This document shows positions 9,129 to 18,834 of a stretch of DNA of 44,874 nt, piece after piece. How positions within the stretch are numbered: the stretch's first letter is position 1; every line of letters starts with the position of its first letter. The notes below the pieces were generated by a model. It made no database searches and was not told where the DNA came from. It saw nothing but the letters and a program-made list of their open reading frames with translations. The stretch is taken from NCBI GenBank assembly GCA_002050035.1, contig MVCR01000005.1, positions 1-44,874 on the forward strand. The letters run 5' to 3'. Both the position numbers and the translations under genes were made by a program. The DNA is from Planctomycetales bacterium 4484_113. Its GTDB lineage: Bacteria; 4484-113.

Positions 9129-11483
9129 GTGAAGAGAATCATCCTCATAATCGCGGCTGGTCTGATCGTGATTGGCGTCGCGCTCGCCATCTGGCGCGGC
9201 GTCATCTACCCACGCTCGCTGCGGTTTGAGCAGAAGATCGAGCGCGGCTACCTCCGACTCGCCAACGAGGAAGCTCTGGCGCAAGCAGCTTCTGCACCTA
9301 CGCCGGAGAATCTGAAGAAGCTGCTCCGAGTTCTTGTCCTGCGCGGCAACGTGGGCAGAGCGCAGGTTTTGTCGCGCCTTTACGGGCTCAGTGTGCCCTC
9401 GGTGGACACAGTCGAGGCTTTTCAGCGCCAGGTGCTCGATGAAGTAAAGCAGAAAGGCACAATCAAGAATCACTTCGCAGCCGGAGAGTTGAAGGATTTC
9501 AAGGGATTCCCGGTCTACGGCGTCCTCAAGTTCTTCGTCGGGTATCAGTTCGCGCTGCTCGGCGACTGGAACGCCGCCCGGGACTACTTCGCCCAAGCAG
9601 AGCGGGATGGCGTGGCACCGGAGCTCGCACCGTATCTGAAGTACTACTTCGCGCGAGCACTCATCATCAAAGGCGATGAGCCAGATAGAAAGCGCGGCAG
9701 CAAGATGCTCTCGTCACTGCTCACACCCACCGACACATACCATCTCAACGCGCGCATTCTCGTCAATCAGCTCAAGCTCGCCATCCAAAGTGGTGAGGTC
9801 TCCCGCTATCCCCGACTCCTTGAACGTATCCGCCGTCTGCATAATCGCTGGGAGTATGCCAAAGCACTCAACGATCTCGGAGCAGCGCACATGCATGCCC
9901 ACGAGCCAGAGAAAGCGCTACCACTGTTCGCGCAGGCACTTCTGGAGAAGAGCGTCTACGGCAGCAAAAAGGCATCGGTAGGGGGAATGTGGAGAGCGTT
10001 GCTGGACGAAGGAGCTACGCCCGAATCCACCAACGCCTCGTTTATCCCTGATGCGATCTATCGACTGGCGGAACTCATTGCCGGGACCAACCGCATTGTT
10101 GAAGCAACGCCGGCACTGGAGCAGATTGCAGATGATCCAACCTACGCTGAGGAAGTGCGCGGCGCGGCACTGGCAGCTGTTGCTCGCATCGGAGTGGAGG
10201 CTCCGGTCCCGCCAGACTACCAGGCACTCATCACACAGATCGAGAGACTCTCTCCTGGGAACGAGTGGATGCAGCTTGTTCATCTCAATTACGCGCGCCG
10301 CCTGGTCGCCGAAGGCAAATCGCGCCAGGCCGAGAACCAATACGCGCAAGCGGCGAAAATGGACGGTCCCTATTCCGACGATGCCACGATCGAGCACTAC
10401 CGACTACTCAAGGCGCGGGGCGGGCTCAACTTCGTGCTCACAGAGATGAAGCTGCTTGAAGCGCTCACAACGGATACGGCCTCGGAACATTTCTTGGAGG
10501 CGGCAGAAGAGCTCATTCCCCTCTGTCTGTATCGGCAGCAACGGGAACGTGCGTCAGCCCTCGTGGAGAAGGTTGCAGAAGTGGATGGTGCTCTTGCCAC
10601 CTACTGGCGGACTTTCCTGTCCGGGGAGCAGGAAGCCGATGCAGCTAATCTGCAGCCATCTGCACAGACCCCGCAGCTCAAGCGCTTCAGCTATTACGAG
10701 TTGGCATGCCGAAGGACAGTCAGCCGGGCGGACATCGTGCCGGGAAGCCTGTCGGCAGCACTCCAACCACCAGAGACCCCCGAGGAATTCCTCGCTGGCG
10801 TGTTCGCCACCGACCTCGCTCTCAGCGTTGCCGATGGGGAAGACATCCGCGACCTACCAGCAATGGCAGCAGCCATCGCCATCCACAACCTGGAGATAGG
10901 CAGCCTGCCGAACGTGAGTAGCTGGCACGCCACGAAGCTCCTTGAGAGCGGACAGCTGCAGAACCAACCGGTGCTGCCCTATGTGCTGGAGGTGGCGTAC
11001 CCTCGCCCGTATCTCGACACCACGCGCGCGGCGGCAAGGCGTTACGGAGTGGAGCCGGCGTTAATCTACGCAGTGATGAAGAAGGAAAGCAACTTCCGCG
11101 AGGACGCCGTTTCTGGTTCGGGAGCTGTTGGCTTGATGCAGCTCATGCCACCAACAGCAGCGCTGTTTGAACCCCGTCTTCCACCTGAGTTGCAGGACGC
11201 CCCACTCAATGAAGTCGGCAAGAACATCCATCTTGGGGCAGCCTATCTAGCCAGTCTGCAGGAAGCACTGGGAAGCGATCATCTTGTCCTAGCAGCCTAC
11301 AACGCTGGTCCGGGCACTCTCAAGGCGTGGAGGGAGCAGGTCGGTTCCGTGAGCGCTGAGCTCTTCATCAATCTCATTCCGAGTGCTGAGACCGAGAATT
11401 TCGTGAAGAAGACCCTCAAATACAAGAAAATCTACGAAATTCTGCTATCCAATGGTGTAGAGTCGATAGTTCGGGTAGAATAA
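9129..11483 (+). CDS. Slt-type lytic murein transglycosylase with TPR-like N-terminal region
   Basis: C-terminal YGVEPALIYAVMKKESNFREDAVSGSGAVGLMQLMPPTA and VLAAYNAGPGTLKAWRE; N-terminal TM. Confidence 0.92.
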   Translation: MKRIILIIAAGLIVIGVALAIWRGVIYPRSLRFEQKIERGYLRLANEEALAQAASAPTPENLKKLLRVLVLRGNVGRAQVLSRLYGLSVPSVDTVEAFQRQVLDEVKQKGTIKNHFAAGELKDFKGFPVYGVLKFFVGYQFALLGDWNAARDYFAQAERDGVAPELAPYLKYYFARALIIKGDEPDRKRGSKMLSSLLTPTDTYHLNARILVNQLKLAIQSGEVSRYPRLLERIRRLHNRWEYAKALNDLGAAHMHAHEPEKALPLFAQALLEKSVYGSKKASVGGMWRALLDEGATPESTNASFIPDAIYRLAELIAGTNRIVEATPALEQIADDPTYAEEVRGAALAAVARIGVEAPVPPDYQALITQIERLSPGNEWMQLVHLNYARRLVAEGKSRQAENQYAQAAKMDGPYSDDATIEHYRLLKARGGLNFVLTEMKLLEALTTDTASEHFLEAAEELIPLCLYRQQRERASALVEKVAEVDGALATYWRTFLSGEQEADAANLQPSAQTPQLKRFSYYELACRRTVSRADIVPGSLSAALQPPETPEEFLAGVFATDLALSVADGEDIRDLPAMAAAIAIHNLEIGSLPNVSSWHATKLLESGQLQNQPVLPYVLEVAYPRPYLDTTRAAARRYGVEPALIYAVMKKESNFREDAVSGSGAVGLMQLMPPTAALFEPRLPPELQDAPLNEVGKNIHLGAAYLASLQEALGSDHLVLAAYNAGPGTLKAWREQVGSVSAELFINLIPSAETENFVKKTLKYKKIYEILLSNGVESIVRVE

Positions 11484-11507
11484 TAGTATGAAAGGGAGGT
11501 ATGGGCA

Positions 11508-11903
11508 TTGGTCAACAATTTCGAGCTCTTTTCCGACGCTAAGGCAACAGCGAGGCTGAGCAAACGTAACAAAGAGGAAAGGCTTAAGACAACGAGGGAG
11601 GCGTTCGAGGCTCAGCCAGACTCGCTTGACTGTGCTATCAGTTACGCTGATGCACTCTTCGACTCGCACCACTTGGATGAGGCTCTGGAGGTGCTTATGC
11701 ACGCTGAGAAGCTGGCAAAGGACAGTCCTGAAGTGCTCTACAACCTGGCGTTTCTTCTCAACCTACAGGGAGAGACCGAGAAGGCGGGCAAGTATTTCCG
11801 TCGCGTCATCAAGCTTTCAAAGGGACAATCCCTCGCCAAGAGCGCCGAGTACGAACTCTGGCGCATGGGCGAAAAGATGGAAGCGAAGTGGATGAAGCGC
11901 TAA
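11508..11903 (+). CDS. TPR-repeat protein
   Basis: Helical repeats (DSLDCAISYADALFDSHHLDEALEVLMHAEKLAKDSPEVLYNLAFLLNLQGETEKAGKYFRRVIKLSKG); GGGAGG Shine-Dalgarno before TTG start. Confidence 0.75.
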   Translation: MVNNFELFSDAKATARLSKRNKEERLKTTREAFEAQPDSLDCAISYADALFDSHHLDEALEVLMHAEKLAKDSPEVLYNLAFLLNLQGETEKAGKYFRRVIKLSKGQSLAKSAEYELWRMGEKMEAKWMKR

Positions 11904-11949
11904 AGGCTTCCACTGACAGACCAACAAGTCCATGTGCTAGACTGGATTG

Positions 11950-12942
11950 GTGAAAATCCCACGCTACTTCATAGTAGATTCCCACCAAGATATCGCTTGG
12001 CACGTCTTCAAGTATCATCGTCCGTTCGCTGGGGTGTCGACCGGTGCCGAAGTGATGGTTACGCTGGACGCGCTCCTGCGCGGAGGAGTCGGCCTTTCGT
12101 TCGCTACCTACTTCGTGGATAGGGAAGCACCGCATGAAGCTCGCTGGCAGCGCCTGCAACGGGAAGCCGAGTTCTACCAGTCGCTCCCTCAGGAGTATGC
12201 GCAGGCGGTGCAGGTGCGCAATCTCTCCGACCTGGCCCGGCTTGAATCAGCTTTTTCCTCGGGAGAGAAAATATGGGGATTCTGCCTGCTGATGGAGGGG
12301 GCTGAACTTATCCGCTCCCCGGATGAGCTTGATCATTGGTATGAGCGAGGATTGCGCCTTCTCAGCCTTACCTGGAACGATGACAATCAGTGGGCGGCTG
12401 GAGCCAGGCAGCGCGGAGGGCTTAAGCCCGCAGGGAAACGCCTACTTGCCAGGATGGCGGAGCTCGGTTTCATTCTCGACGTTTCACACCTGAACCGCCA
12501 GAGCTTCTTTGAAGTGATGGAAGTATGGGATGGACCGGTCGTCGCCACGCATTCAAACGCAGACGCAATCTGCCCCCTCTTCCGCAATCTCACCGACAAA
12601 CAGCTCGCGCTCCTGTCTGAGCGTGAAGCCGTGGTAGGCGTGCTGCTCGGAAACGCTCTTCTTCAACCGGGATGGCAGGATGGCGATCCGCCGACTCCGC
12701 TGACGGTGGTCATGGCGCACATAGAGCACCTGATCCAACAGCTTGGCGAAGGTGGCGTTGGCATCGGATCGGACTTTGACGGCGGACTGACACCTGCGAA
12801 CACACCAGAAGGTCTCGATAGCGTTGCCGACCTTCCGCGAATTGGCGAGGCGATGTCAGAGCGCGGATTCAGCGATGAGCTTGTGTCAAAGGTCTTGGGA
12901 GGCAACTGGCTCCGCTTTCTGCGTCACCATCTGCCGCAATGA
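11950..12942 (+). CDS. Membrane dipeptidase, peptidase family M19
   Basis: IVDSHQDIAWH, LTWNDDNQWAAGAR, DVSHLNRQSFFEV, VATHSNADAICPLFRNLTDKQL, GIGSDFDGG. ORF track starts at TTG 11947; GTG 11950 is in frame. Confidence 0.92.
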   Translation: MKIPRYFIVDSHQDIAWHVFKYHRPFAGVSTGAEVMVTLDALLRGGVGLSFATYFVDREAPHEARWQRLQREAEFYQSLPQEYAQAVQVRNLSDLARLESAFSSGEKIWGFCLLMEGAELIRSPDELDHWYERGLRLLSLTWNDDNQWAAGARQRGGLKPAGKRLLARMAELGFILDVSHLNRQSFFEVMEVWDGPVVATHSNADAICPLFRNLTDKQLALLSEREAVVGVLLGNALLQPGWQDGDPPTPLTVVMAHIEHLIQQLGEGGVGIGSDFDGGLTPANTPEGLDSVADLPRIGEAMSERGFSDELVSKVLGGNWLRFLRHHLPQ

Positions 12943-12958
12943 AACTGCGTACTTCGCT

Positions 12959-14143
12959 CTAGCCTTCCACCTCGATCAGGATAGAATCGCCTTGACCACC
13001 TCCTGAGCAGATGGAGGCTATACCGAGTCCACCTCCGCGCCGGCGCAGCTCATAGGCCAGGGTCATCGTAACCCGGGTTCCACTCATCCCGATGGGATGA
13101 CCGAGTGCGATGGCACCACCGTTGACGTTGACCCGTTCAAAGTCCCAGTTCAGAATCTTCCCGCAGGCGAGAATCACCACCGCAAACGCCTCATTGAACT
13201 CAAGCAGCTTAATGTCTTCCAGCTTCTTGCCCGTCTTCTCCAGGAGCTTCTGGGTCGAGTATGCCGGCGCAACCGGGAACCGGTGCGGCTCCACGGCAAC
13301 CCACGCATAGTCTATGATGCGGGCGAGTGGCTTAATTCCCAGGGAATCAGCCACCTCACGGGTAGTGACCACCACGGCGCCGCCAGCATCATTGACGCCG
13401 GGAGCGTTGCCAGCGGTGATAGTACCATCTTTGGAGAAGGCAGGCTTGAGCTTCGCCAGCTTGTCCAGGGTGGTGCCGAAACGCGGGAACTCGTCCTGCT
13501 CAAACATCACAGGATCGCCTTTGCGCTGGGGTACCGGGAAGGGAGTGATTTCCTCAGCCAGTCGTCCTTCTTTGATCGCGGCTTCAGCAAGATTCTGACT
13601 GCGGCAGGCGTATTCGTCCTGCTCTTCCCGCGTGATACTGAACTCAGCAGCGGTACGATCGCCGTCATTGCCCATATGAATGTTGTCAAAGGCGCACCAG
13701 AGACCGTCGTGAATCATCAAGTCCACCAGTCTGTCATCGCCCATGCGCTTGCCCCAGCGAGTGGCATAAGAAGCGTAGGGAACCTGACTCATCGACTCCA
13801 TTCCACCGGCGATGATGAGGTTGGCCTGCCCTGCCCGAATCATCGTATCCGCCAGAGTGATGGCCCTCATCCCCGAAGCGCAGACCTTGTGGACTGTTAA
13901 CGATGGAATAGTAGGCGGAAGCCCGGCGCGAATCGCCGCCTGCCGGGATGGAATCTGACCGGCCCCCCCCATTACCACCATACCCATAATCACATCGTCA
14001 ACCCGCTCGGCAGCGATTCCATCGCGCTCCAACAGGGTCCTGATAGCGTGCGCCCCCAGGTCAACCGCCGGCACGTCCCTCAGCGTACCTCCATACTTAC
14101 CAATAGGCGTACGAGCGGCATCCAGGATTACTACATCGGTCAT
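12959..14143 (-). CDS. Acetyl-CoA acetyltransferase (thiolase)
   Basis: VILDAARTPIGKYGGTLRDVPAVDLGAHAI, VHKVCASGMRAITLADTMIRAGQANLIIAGGMESMSQVPY, GGAIALGHPIGMSGTR, GIASICSGGGQGDS. Start trimmed to MTDVVIL, with AGGAGG upstream. Confidence 0.96.
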   Translation of the reverse strand: MTDVVILDAARTPIGKYGGTLRDVPAVDLGAHAIRTLLERDGIAAERVDDVIMGMVVMGGAGQIPSRQAAIRAGLPPTIPSLTVHKVCASGMRAITLADTMIRAGQANLIIAGGMESMSQVPYASYATRWGKRMGDDRLVDLMIHDGLWCAFDNIHMGNDGDRTAAEFSITREEQDEYACRSQNLAEAAIKEGRLAEEITPFPVPQRKGDPVMFEQDEFPRFGTTLDKLAKLKPAFSKDGTITAGNAPGVNDAGGAVVVTTREVADSLGIKPLARIIDYAWVAVEPHRFPVAPAYSTQKLLEKTGKKLEDIKLLEFNEAFAVVILACGKILNWDFERVNVNGGAIALGHPIGMSGTRVTMTLAYELRRRGGGLGIASICSGGGQGDSILIEVEG

Positions 14144-14191
14144 GTCACTTCCTCCTAACGAAGTTGCCCCCATTCTAGCACACACCCAGCC

Positions 14192-15073
14192 CTAACGCCG
14201 CCTGAATATGAGACGCAGGTAACTGGCCACAGTTGCACAATGACCTGCGAGCATCCGCTGGGGTAGGCGCAACGCCAGGTACCAGCGGAACCACGGCAAC
14301 GGTCGCAGGGTTTCAAGATGCCGCTCCATTAAAAGAGCCTGGTTGCGCAGGAGAAGGCTCCGCTTCCGACGGTCTGTCATCACCTGATCCATCGTTTGTG
14401 AGTGCAAGTGCCGCACGACCACCTGAGGAGCAACGGCGACTTTGTAACCGGCCTCTTCTGCCCGCAGACCCAGGTCCACATCCTCCCAGTATGCCGGAGC
14501 GAATTCGCTGGCGAAACCACCCAGCTGACGAAACAGCTCGCGCCGGCAGACGAAGAAGGCACCGCAGAGAGGCACCGGCACGGGCGCCTCTCCTTCAAGC
14601 GCTAATTGCAGTCTCCCGATATCGGCAAGGGGAAGCTCATCCCGAGACCTGAGCCATACGAGCCCGCGCCGCTTCCAGATAGTATTCACGTTCTCCACCC
14701 TTCCTAGCCCTTCAGCAAAGATGAGTGGCATTACTGCGAATACTTCCCGTTTCCGCGTGAGTAAATCCAGGAGAGGCGCAAAGGGATCGTTATCCAACCT
14801 GATGTCTGAGTTGACAAAAGCTAGGAATTCGCCACCGGCTGCCTCTGCTCCCCGATTGCAGTTACCGCCGAACCCCAGGTTCCGCTCTCCCTCAACGATC
14901 CTTACCCATGGGTAACTGGCGCGTATGAGAGAGATGCTCTCGTCGGTCGAAGCATCATCGGCAACAATAACTTCAGACAAAGGAACATTATCAACAACGT
15001 CACGAAGCGCAGTGAGCAGATCAGGAAGCAGTTTCTCACCGTTGAAATTCGGAATGACTATGCTGAGGTGCAT
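14192..15073 (-). CDS. Glycosyltransferase family 2 (rhamnosyltransferase-like)
   Basis: LSIVIPNFNGEKLLPDLLTAL, VIVADDASTDES, ERNLGFGGNCNRGAEAAGGEFLAFVNSDIRLD, CRRELFRQLGGF...YWEDVDLGLR. Confidence 0.92.
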   Translation of the reverse strand: MHLSIVIPNFNGEKLLPDLLTALRDVVDNVPLSEVIVADDASTDESISLIRASYPWVRIVEGERNLGFGGNCNRGAEAAGGEFLAFVNSDIRLDNDPFAPLLDLLTRKREVFAVMPLIFAEGLGRVENVNTIWKRRGLVWLRSRDELPLADIGRLQLALEGEAPVPVPLCGAFFVCRRELFRQLGGFASEFAPAYWEDVDLGLRAEEAGYKVAVAPQVVVRHLHSQTMDQVMTDRRKRSLLLRNQALLMERHLETLRPLPWFRWYLALRLPQRMLAGHCATVASYLRLIFRRR

Positions 15074-15081
15074 ATGGCAAA

Positions 15082-15109
15082 GGCCCCGCTGCCAAACGGC
15101 AGCGGGGCC
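15082..15109 (-). terminator. Perfect 12-bp GC-rich hairpin; terminator-like or 5' regulatory stem
   Basis: GGCCCCGCTGCC-AAAC-GGCAGCGGGGCC on the + strand. On the minus strand it is followed by TTTGCC and then the GT2 start codon. Confidence 0.7.
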
Positions 15110-15135
15110 ATTCTAGCAAACGCCTGGATGCCTGC

Positions 15136-16945
15136 CTACGACGGAAGCGGCGTCAGACGAATCGTATCGTGCCTTGTCGTCTGGCCCGCCACAATGTGCA
15201 AGTCGCGCGTCAAGGTTATGTAATCCTCATGCATGAACTCCACCTGGTAGTCTCCAGCTGGAATGTCATCCATATTGAATCTCCCATGGATATCGGTTGT
15301 GGCAGACAGGGAAGTCCCGATGAGATGCACCGTCACTTCAGGAATCGCCTGATTAGTCACATCGTTGTACACTGCGCCCACATAGTAGCCCACGGTTGGC
15401 GGCAGATGCGGATAGAGATTGAAGTTGACGATGACCGTCTGGTCAGCTACCAGATCCACCGAGGCCGAATCAGTCGTGTAGCCAAACTTATCCGCGGTGA
15501 GGAAGTAGGTCGCCAGGGGCAAGCTCTCGAACCGATACTCACCATTGATGTTGGTCATCTGCGTTGCAACCAAACCGTTGGCATCGAGGATAGATACGGT
15601 AGCTTCAGAGATGGGAGATGGCGGCTGCGTCCCCATGTTGCGAACCAAGCCACCCACAGTGCCAAACTGCGGAGGCACCGGTTCGCCGAACACGCGCAAC
15701 CAGCCAATCCCTCCCCCTAGAGTATCCGCTACGAAAATAGTGCCGTCCAGAGATATCGCCACCTCACTGGGGGCAATCAGATGATTCCCGGAGGCGCCAC
15801 GGAAACCATCACCAATCTGAGACTTGAACTGCAGGTCCTTGAGCGAAGCTGCCCGGCAGCGCGCCACCAGGCAGCCCCAGAATGCGGTTGTAGCCGTAGA
15901 CGTTGTCCACGATCCCGCCTATCGTGTATTCATAGGGAACAGCGGTTTTGTCCACGAAGACCGCACTCACGCCCACGAAATCGCATTCCAGGATATTATC
16001 CCCGAGGTAAAGACGCTGGGTATCGGTGCGTGACTGTGGATACTTGTTGGAAATGGCAAGCTGCCCCAGGCTGCCCACCTGGTCGCCGAGACCACCCCAC
16101 CGGAACGGGGCTCGCGACATGCTGACGTTCCCCTGGTCATCCTCCACTGCGATCTGACCCGTTGGTCGCGGGGAGATGAGGTAGTCCTCCTGCGGATCGA
16201 AGAAGTACATCGTCATAGGCCAGTCAGGGAAGGGAGGGGTACAAGGATTGTCCGTGTCCGTGATAACAACAATGGTACCCTCTCGGGTCACATCGGCATC
16301 ATAGGTGCGGGCAATGAGCATGGGACATGGAGGGAGGGAGTCCGGTGCCGGAGTTGTGGGTTGGATACCGTAACGCAGGTAATCCTCGACCCGGGGGAAG
16401 TCATAGCGCTTCAGCACATCTGGATAATCCGCGTGCTCGACCGTCACATCATCGTCCAGATTCGGAGCATAGACTGAGGCAATACCTCCGGGAGGACCCC
16501 ACTGCTCCTGAATCACTACCGGATACTCGGGAAATGGGTAGTGCGTCTCATCCCCGTCTCCCGGATTGGGATCAGGCGGGATAACCACCATGCTCACCGC
16601 GATGCTGGGAGTCGCCGCCGTATTCACGTAGTTGCCGTTCAGGTCAAAGGCGTGAATGGCAGCGGTTTCGGCGACGTACACGTAGTGGGAGGAAACGCCC
16701 ACTCCCCTGATATCACCGAAAGGAGCGTTGCCAGGCAGGGTGAACCGCCCCAGGCTGAAAGGTGTCTGCTCATTCGGATCCCCAGCCGGGGGACCACCAG
16801 CAGGCGGGGTGGGCAGAAAACCGCCGCCGCCCCCACCAGCAGGCGGAGCGCCTCCTTCTCCGTCATCACCGCCGCCACATGCTACCGTGACGGTCATTGC
16901 GACCAGCAACAGCACCCACAGCAACTTCTTCGCCAGATTCATCAT
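15136..16945 (-). pseudogene. Gly-rich lipoprotein with NHL-like propeller and carboxypeptidase-regulatory-like repeats; reading frame disrupted
   Basis: ORF 15809..16945 (lipobox VTVACGGGDD) and ORF 15136..15867 are in different minus-strand frames but overlap. Downstream frame carries NHLIAPSEVAISLDGTIFVADTLGGGIG and VLDANGLVATQMTNINGEYRFESLPLATYFLTADKFGY. Confidence 0.72.
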
Positions 16946-17006
16946 ATCTGTCCCCTTTGCAACATCATCTCATTGAATGTGCCAGCGAATCAGTGGGTAG
17001 CAGCGG

Positions 17007-18773
17007 TTAGAACGCGCCGCCGCCACCGCCACCACCGCCGCCACCGCCGCCGCCACCGGTGGCGATTTGCGGCGCGGAGATATCAAAATCGATATGCCTA
17101 ACTCCTCCCGGTGCGATATCGAATTGCTTCTGCTGCGGAATGAACAGCCCCAGCGGACCTCCCTCGCTGTCCACCACCACGCATGTAACCGTGATCCGAC
17201 CTGCGGGCACAACAAGGATGTAGCTGTGGTCGGGGTTGGTGAACTCGTTCTGGTCAAACGTCGGATAGACGTAAGGACTCAGAGTGCTGCCGAAGAAGTA
17301 CTCGCCAGTAACCGTCCACTGGATATCCAAGGGAATCGTTACCATATCACCATTCTCATCCTGGTACGTGTACTCCTCCACGAAGTTGCGAACCCTACCG
17401 TGGATGAGCCCGGTGGAGACATCCGCCAAGCTCGGGTCGCGCGGTACATCGGTGCCGGTACCGTTAGTGGTGAAGGGATACATTAGGGCAAGCTGACCGG
17501 TCTCACGAACATCAGCCGGCACCATTTGACCCCCATAGTTTGGAGCTTGCATCCAGAAAATGTAGTGATACTTGGTGGTCAGAACCAGACCGCGCAGAAT
17601 CACCATTGCCTCGTCATTCAGGCTGAAGCCCTGCTCAGTCCAGTTTCCAGTGCTTACAGCCACCGCGGGCACTCCGCTACCCATCGCGTGGTCGGCGTAA
17701 AGCACCTTGTCGTTCACCTGAGCACCCACGTTAACCCAGGCAGCATCGGGAGGCTGATTTATCACCAGAGTCGCCGGAACCGCGTCGTCTCCACTAATGA
17801 GACTCAACAGGTAGTCATAAATCGCATTCTCTTCAGCATCACCGAAGGCACCGATATCGTTAACGAGCAGATACATCATCCGATCCTCAGGGGCACCGGC
17901 ACCAACGCCGCCAGCGAGCCACTGCCCGAGGAGATTGGCGAAGCTGACGCTGGAGAACTGCTGCACCATGCCGATTACGGTCCTTGACTGCTCGACCTCG
18001 TTCATCAGCAGGTCGGACAGCTGGTCGGTGGGTCCGAAGTAGACCTCAATCACGCCCATACCGCCGGCCACGCTGAAGGCGTGACGAATGGAATCCCGCT
18101 TTTCAGCGCCGAACCTGTGCTCCACGAACATCTGGTCGAACTGATCTTCGAAAGCTGCCGCAACATCTGCGTTGTTGATAATGAGGACATCGCCGATTGT
18201 CCGCTCGCATCCTTCGACCGACCAGTTGTAGCTGCCCATTACAACCTTCGCTCCATCAATGACCATGAAGCGAGAGTGCATCAGGCGCGGCTCACCATCG
18301 TTATCCGTCCGCACTTCGATGTTGGGGTGAGCATCCAGTTGCAGAATGAAGGGCCGGTACCGATTGTCCTCGGCATAGGCCTTCTCCGTAACGATGCGGA
18401 TAGGCACCTGCGAGGCCTTTGCCAGAAGAGCATCCACCAGTTCCTGCCGGTTGACCCGCAACACCGCGATATCTAAGCTCATTTGCGCTTCCGCAATCAG
18501 ACCGAAGATGGGGTCGTAGTTCTTCGGATCATCCGTGAAGTCCTGCTTCTCTGAGGATTTCACGACTCGATAGGTGTTATCAACAAAGTAAGCCTGCACT
18601 CCATTGAAAAGCTCCCATGGATGCGCCGCGCTGCCGGGCTCAACGTTCTGAGGCGTCGGCGTCGTGGTGCTTTCGTCATCACCACCTCCGCAGGCGTAGA
18701 GAAGTAACGCCAGCACCATCAGAGCGATTGTTATCCATATCCGCGACACACGCGAAAACCGGGACTGCGTCAT
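17007..18773 (-). CDS. Lipoprotein with phospholipase-D-like fold, degenerate HKD motifs and poly-Gly C-terminus
   Basis: Lipobox LLLYACGGGDD; PLD-like MHSRFMVIDGAKVVMGSYNWSVEG and KVLYADHAMGSGVPAVAVSTGNWTEQG; ends ATGGGGGGGGGGGGGGAF. Confidence 0.85.
   Translation of the reverse strand: MTQSRFSRVSRIWITIALMVLALLLYACGGGDDESTTTPTPQNVEPGSAAHPWELFNGVQAYFVDNTYRVVKSSEKQDFTDDPKNYDPIFGLIAEAQMSLDIAVLRVNRQELVDALLAKASQVPIRIVTEKAYAEDNRYRPFILQLDAHPNIEVRTDNDGEPRLMHSRFMVIDGAKVVMGSYNWSVEGCERTIGDVLIINNADVAAAFEDQFDQMFVEHRFGAEKRDSIRHAFSVAGGMGVIEVYFGPTDQLSDLLMNEVEQSRTVIGMVQQFSSVSFANLLGQWLAGGVGAGAPEDRMMYLLVNDIGAFGDAEENAIYDYLLSLISGDDAVPATLVINQPPDAAWVNVGAQVNDKVLYADHAMGSGVPAVAVSTGNWTEQGFSLNDEAMVILRGLVLTTKYHYIFWMQAPNYGGQMVPADVRETGQLALMYPFTTNGTGTDVPRDPSLADVSTGLIHGRVRNFVEEYTYQDENGDMVTIPLDIQWTVTGEYFFGSTLSPYVYPTFDQNEFTNPDHSYILVVPAGRITVTCVVVDSEGGPLGLFIPQQKQFDIAPGGVRHIDFDISAPQIATGGGGGGGGGGGGGGAF
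17016..17057 (-). repeat. GGN trinucleotide tract encoding 14 consecutive glycines
   Basis: + strand gcc/acc triplets directly before the gaa-cgc-encoded AF C-terminus and stop. Confidence 0.95.
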
Positions 18774-18804
18774 CTTGCGCCTCCAGATAATGCTTAACCG
18801 CGAT

Positions 18805-18834
18805 ATTATCCTTCACCTACCCTTTGGCTGTCAA
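18805..18834 (-). promoter_or_regulatory. Candidate sigma70-type promoter for the PLD-like lipoprotein
   Basis: Minus strand TTGACA-N18-GATAAT, followed by GGAGG before ATG 18773. Confidence 0.55.

Noticed and set aside
13097-13900. 267-aa plus-strand ORF inside the thiolase gene
   Set aside because: Antisense to a clear thiolase; no domain or RBS evidence.
16790-16870. GC-rich proline/glycine codon repeats as a possible CRISPR or tandem array
   Set aside because: Explained by in-frame low-complexity Gly/Pro coding (GGAPPAGGGGGGFLPTPPAGGPPAG); no spacer structure.
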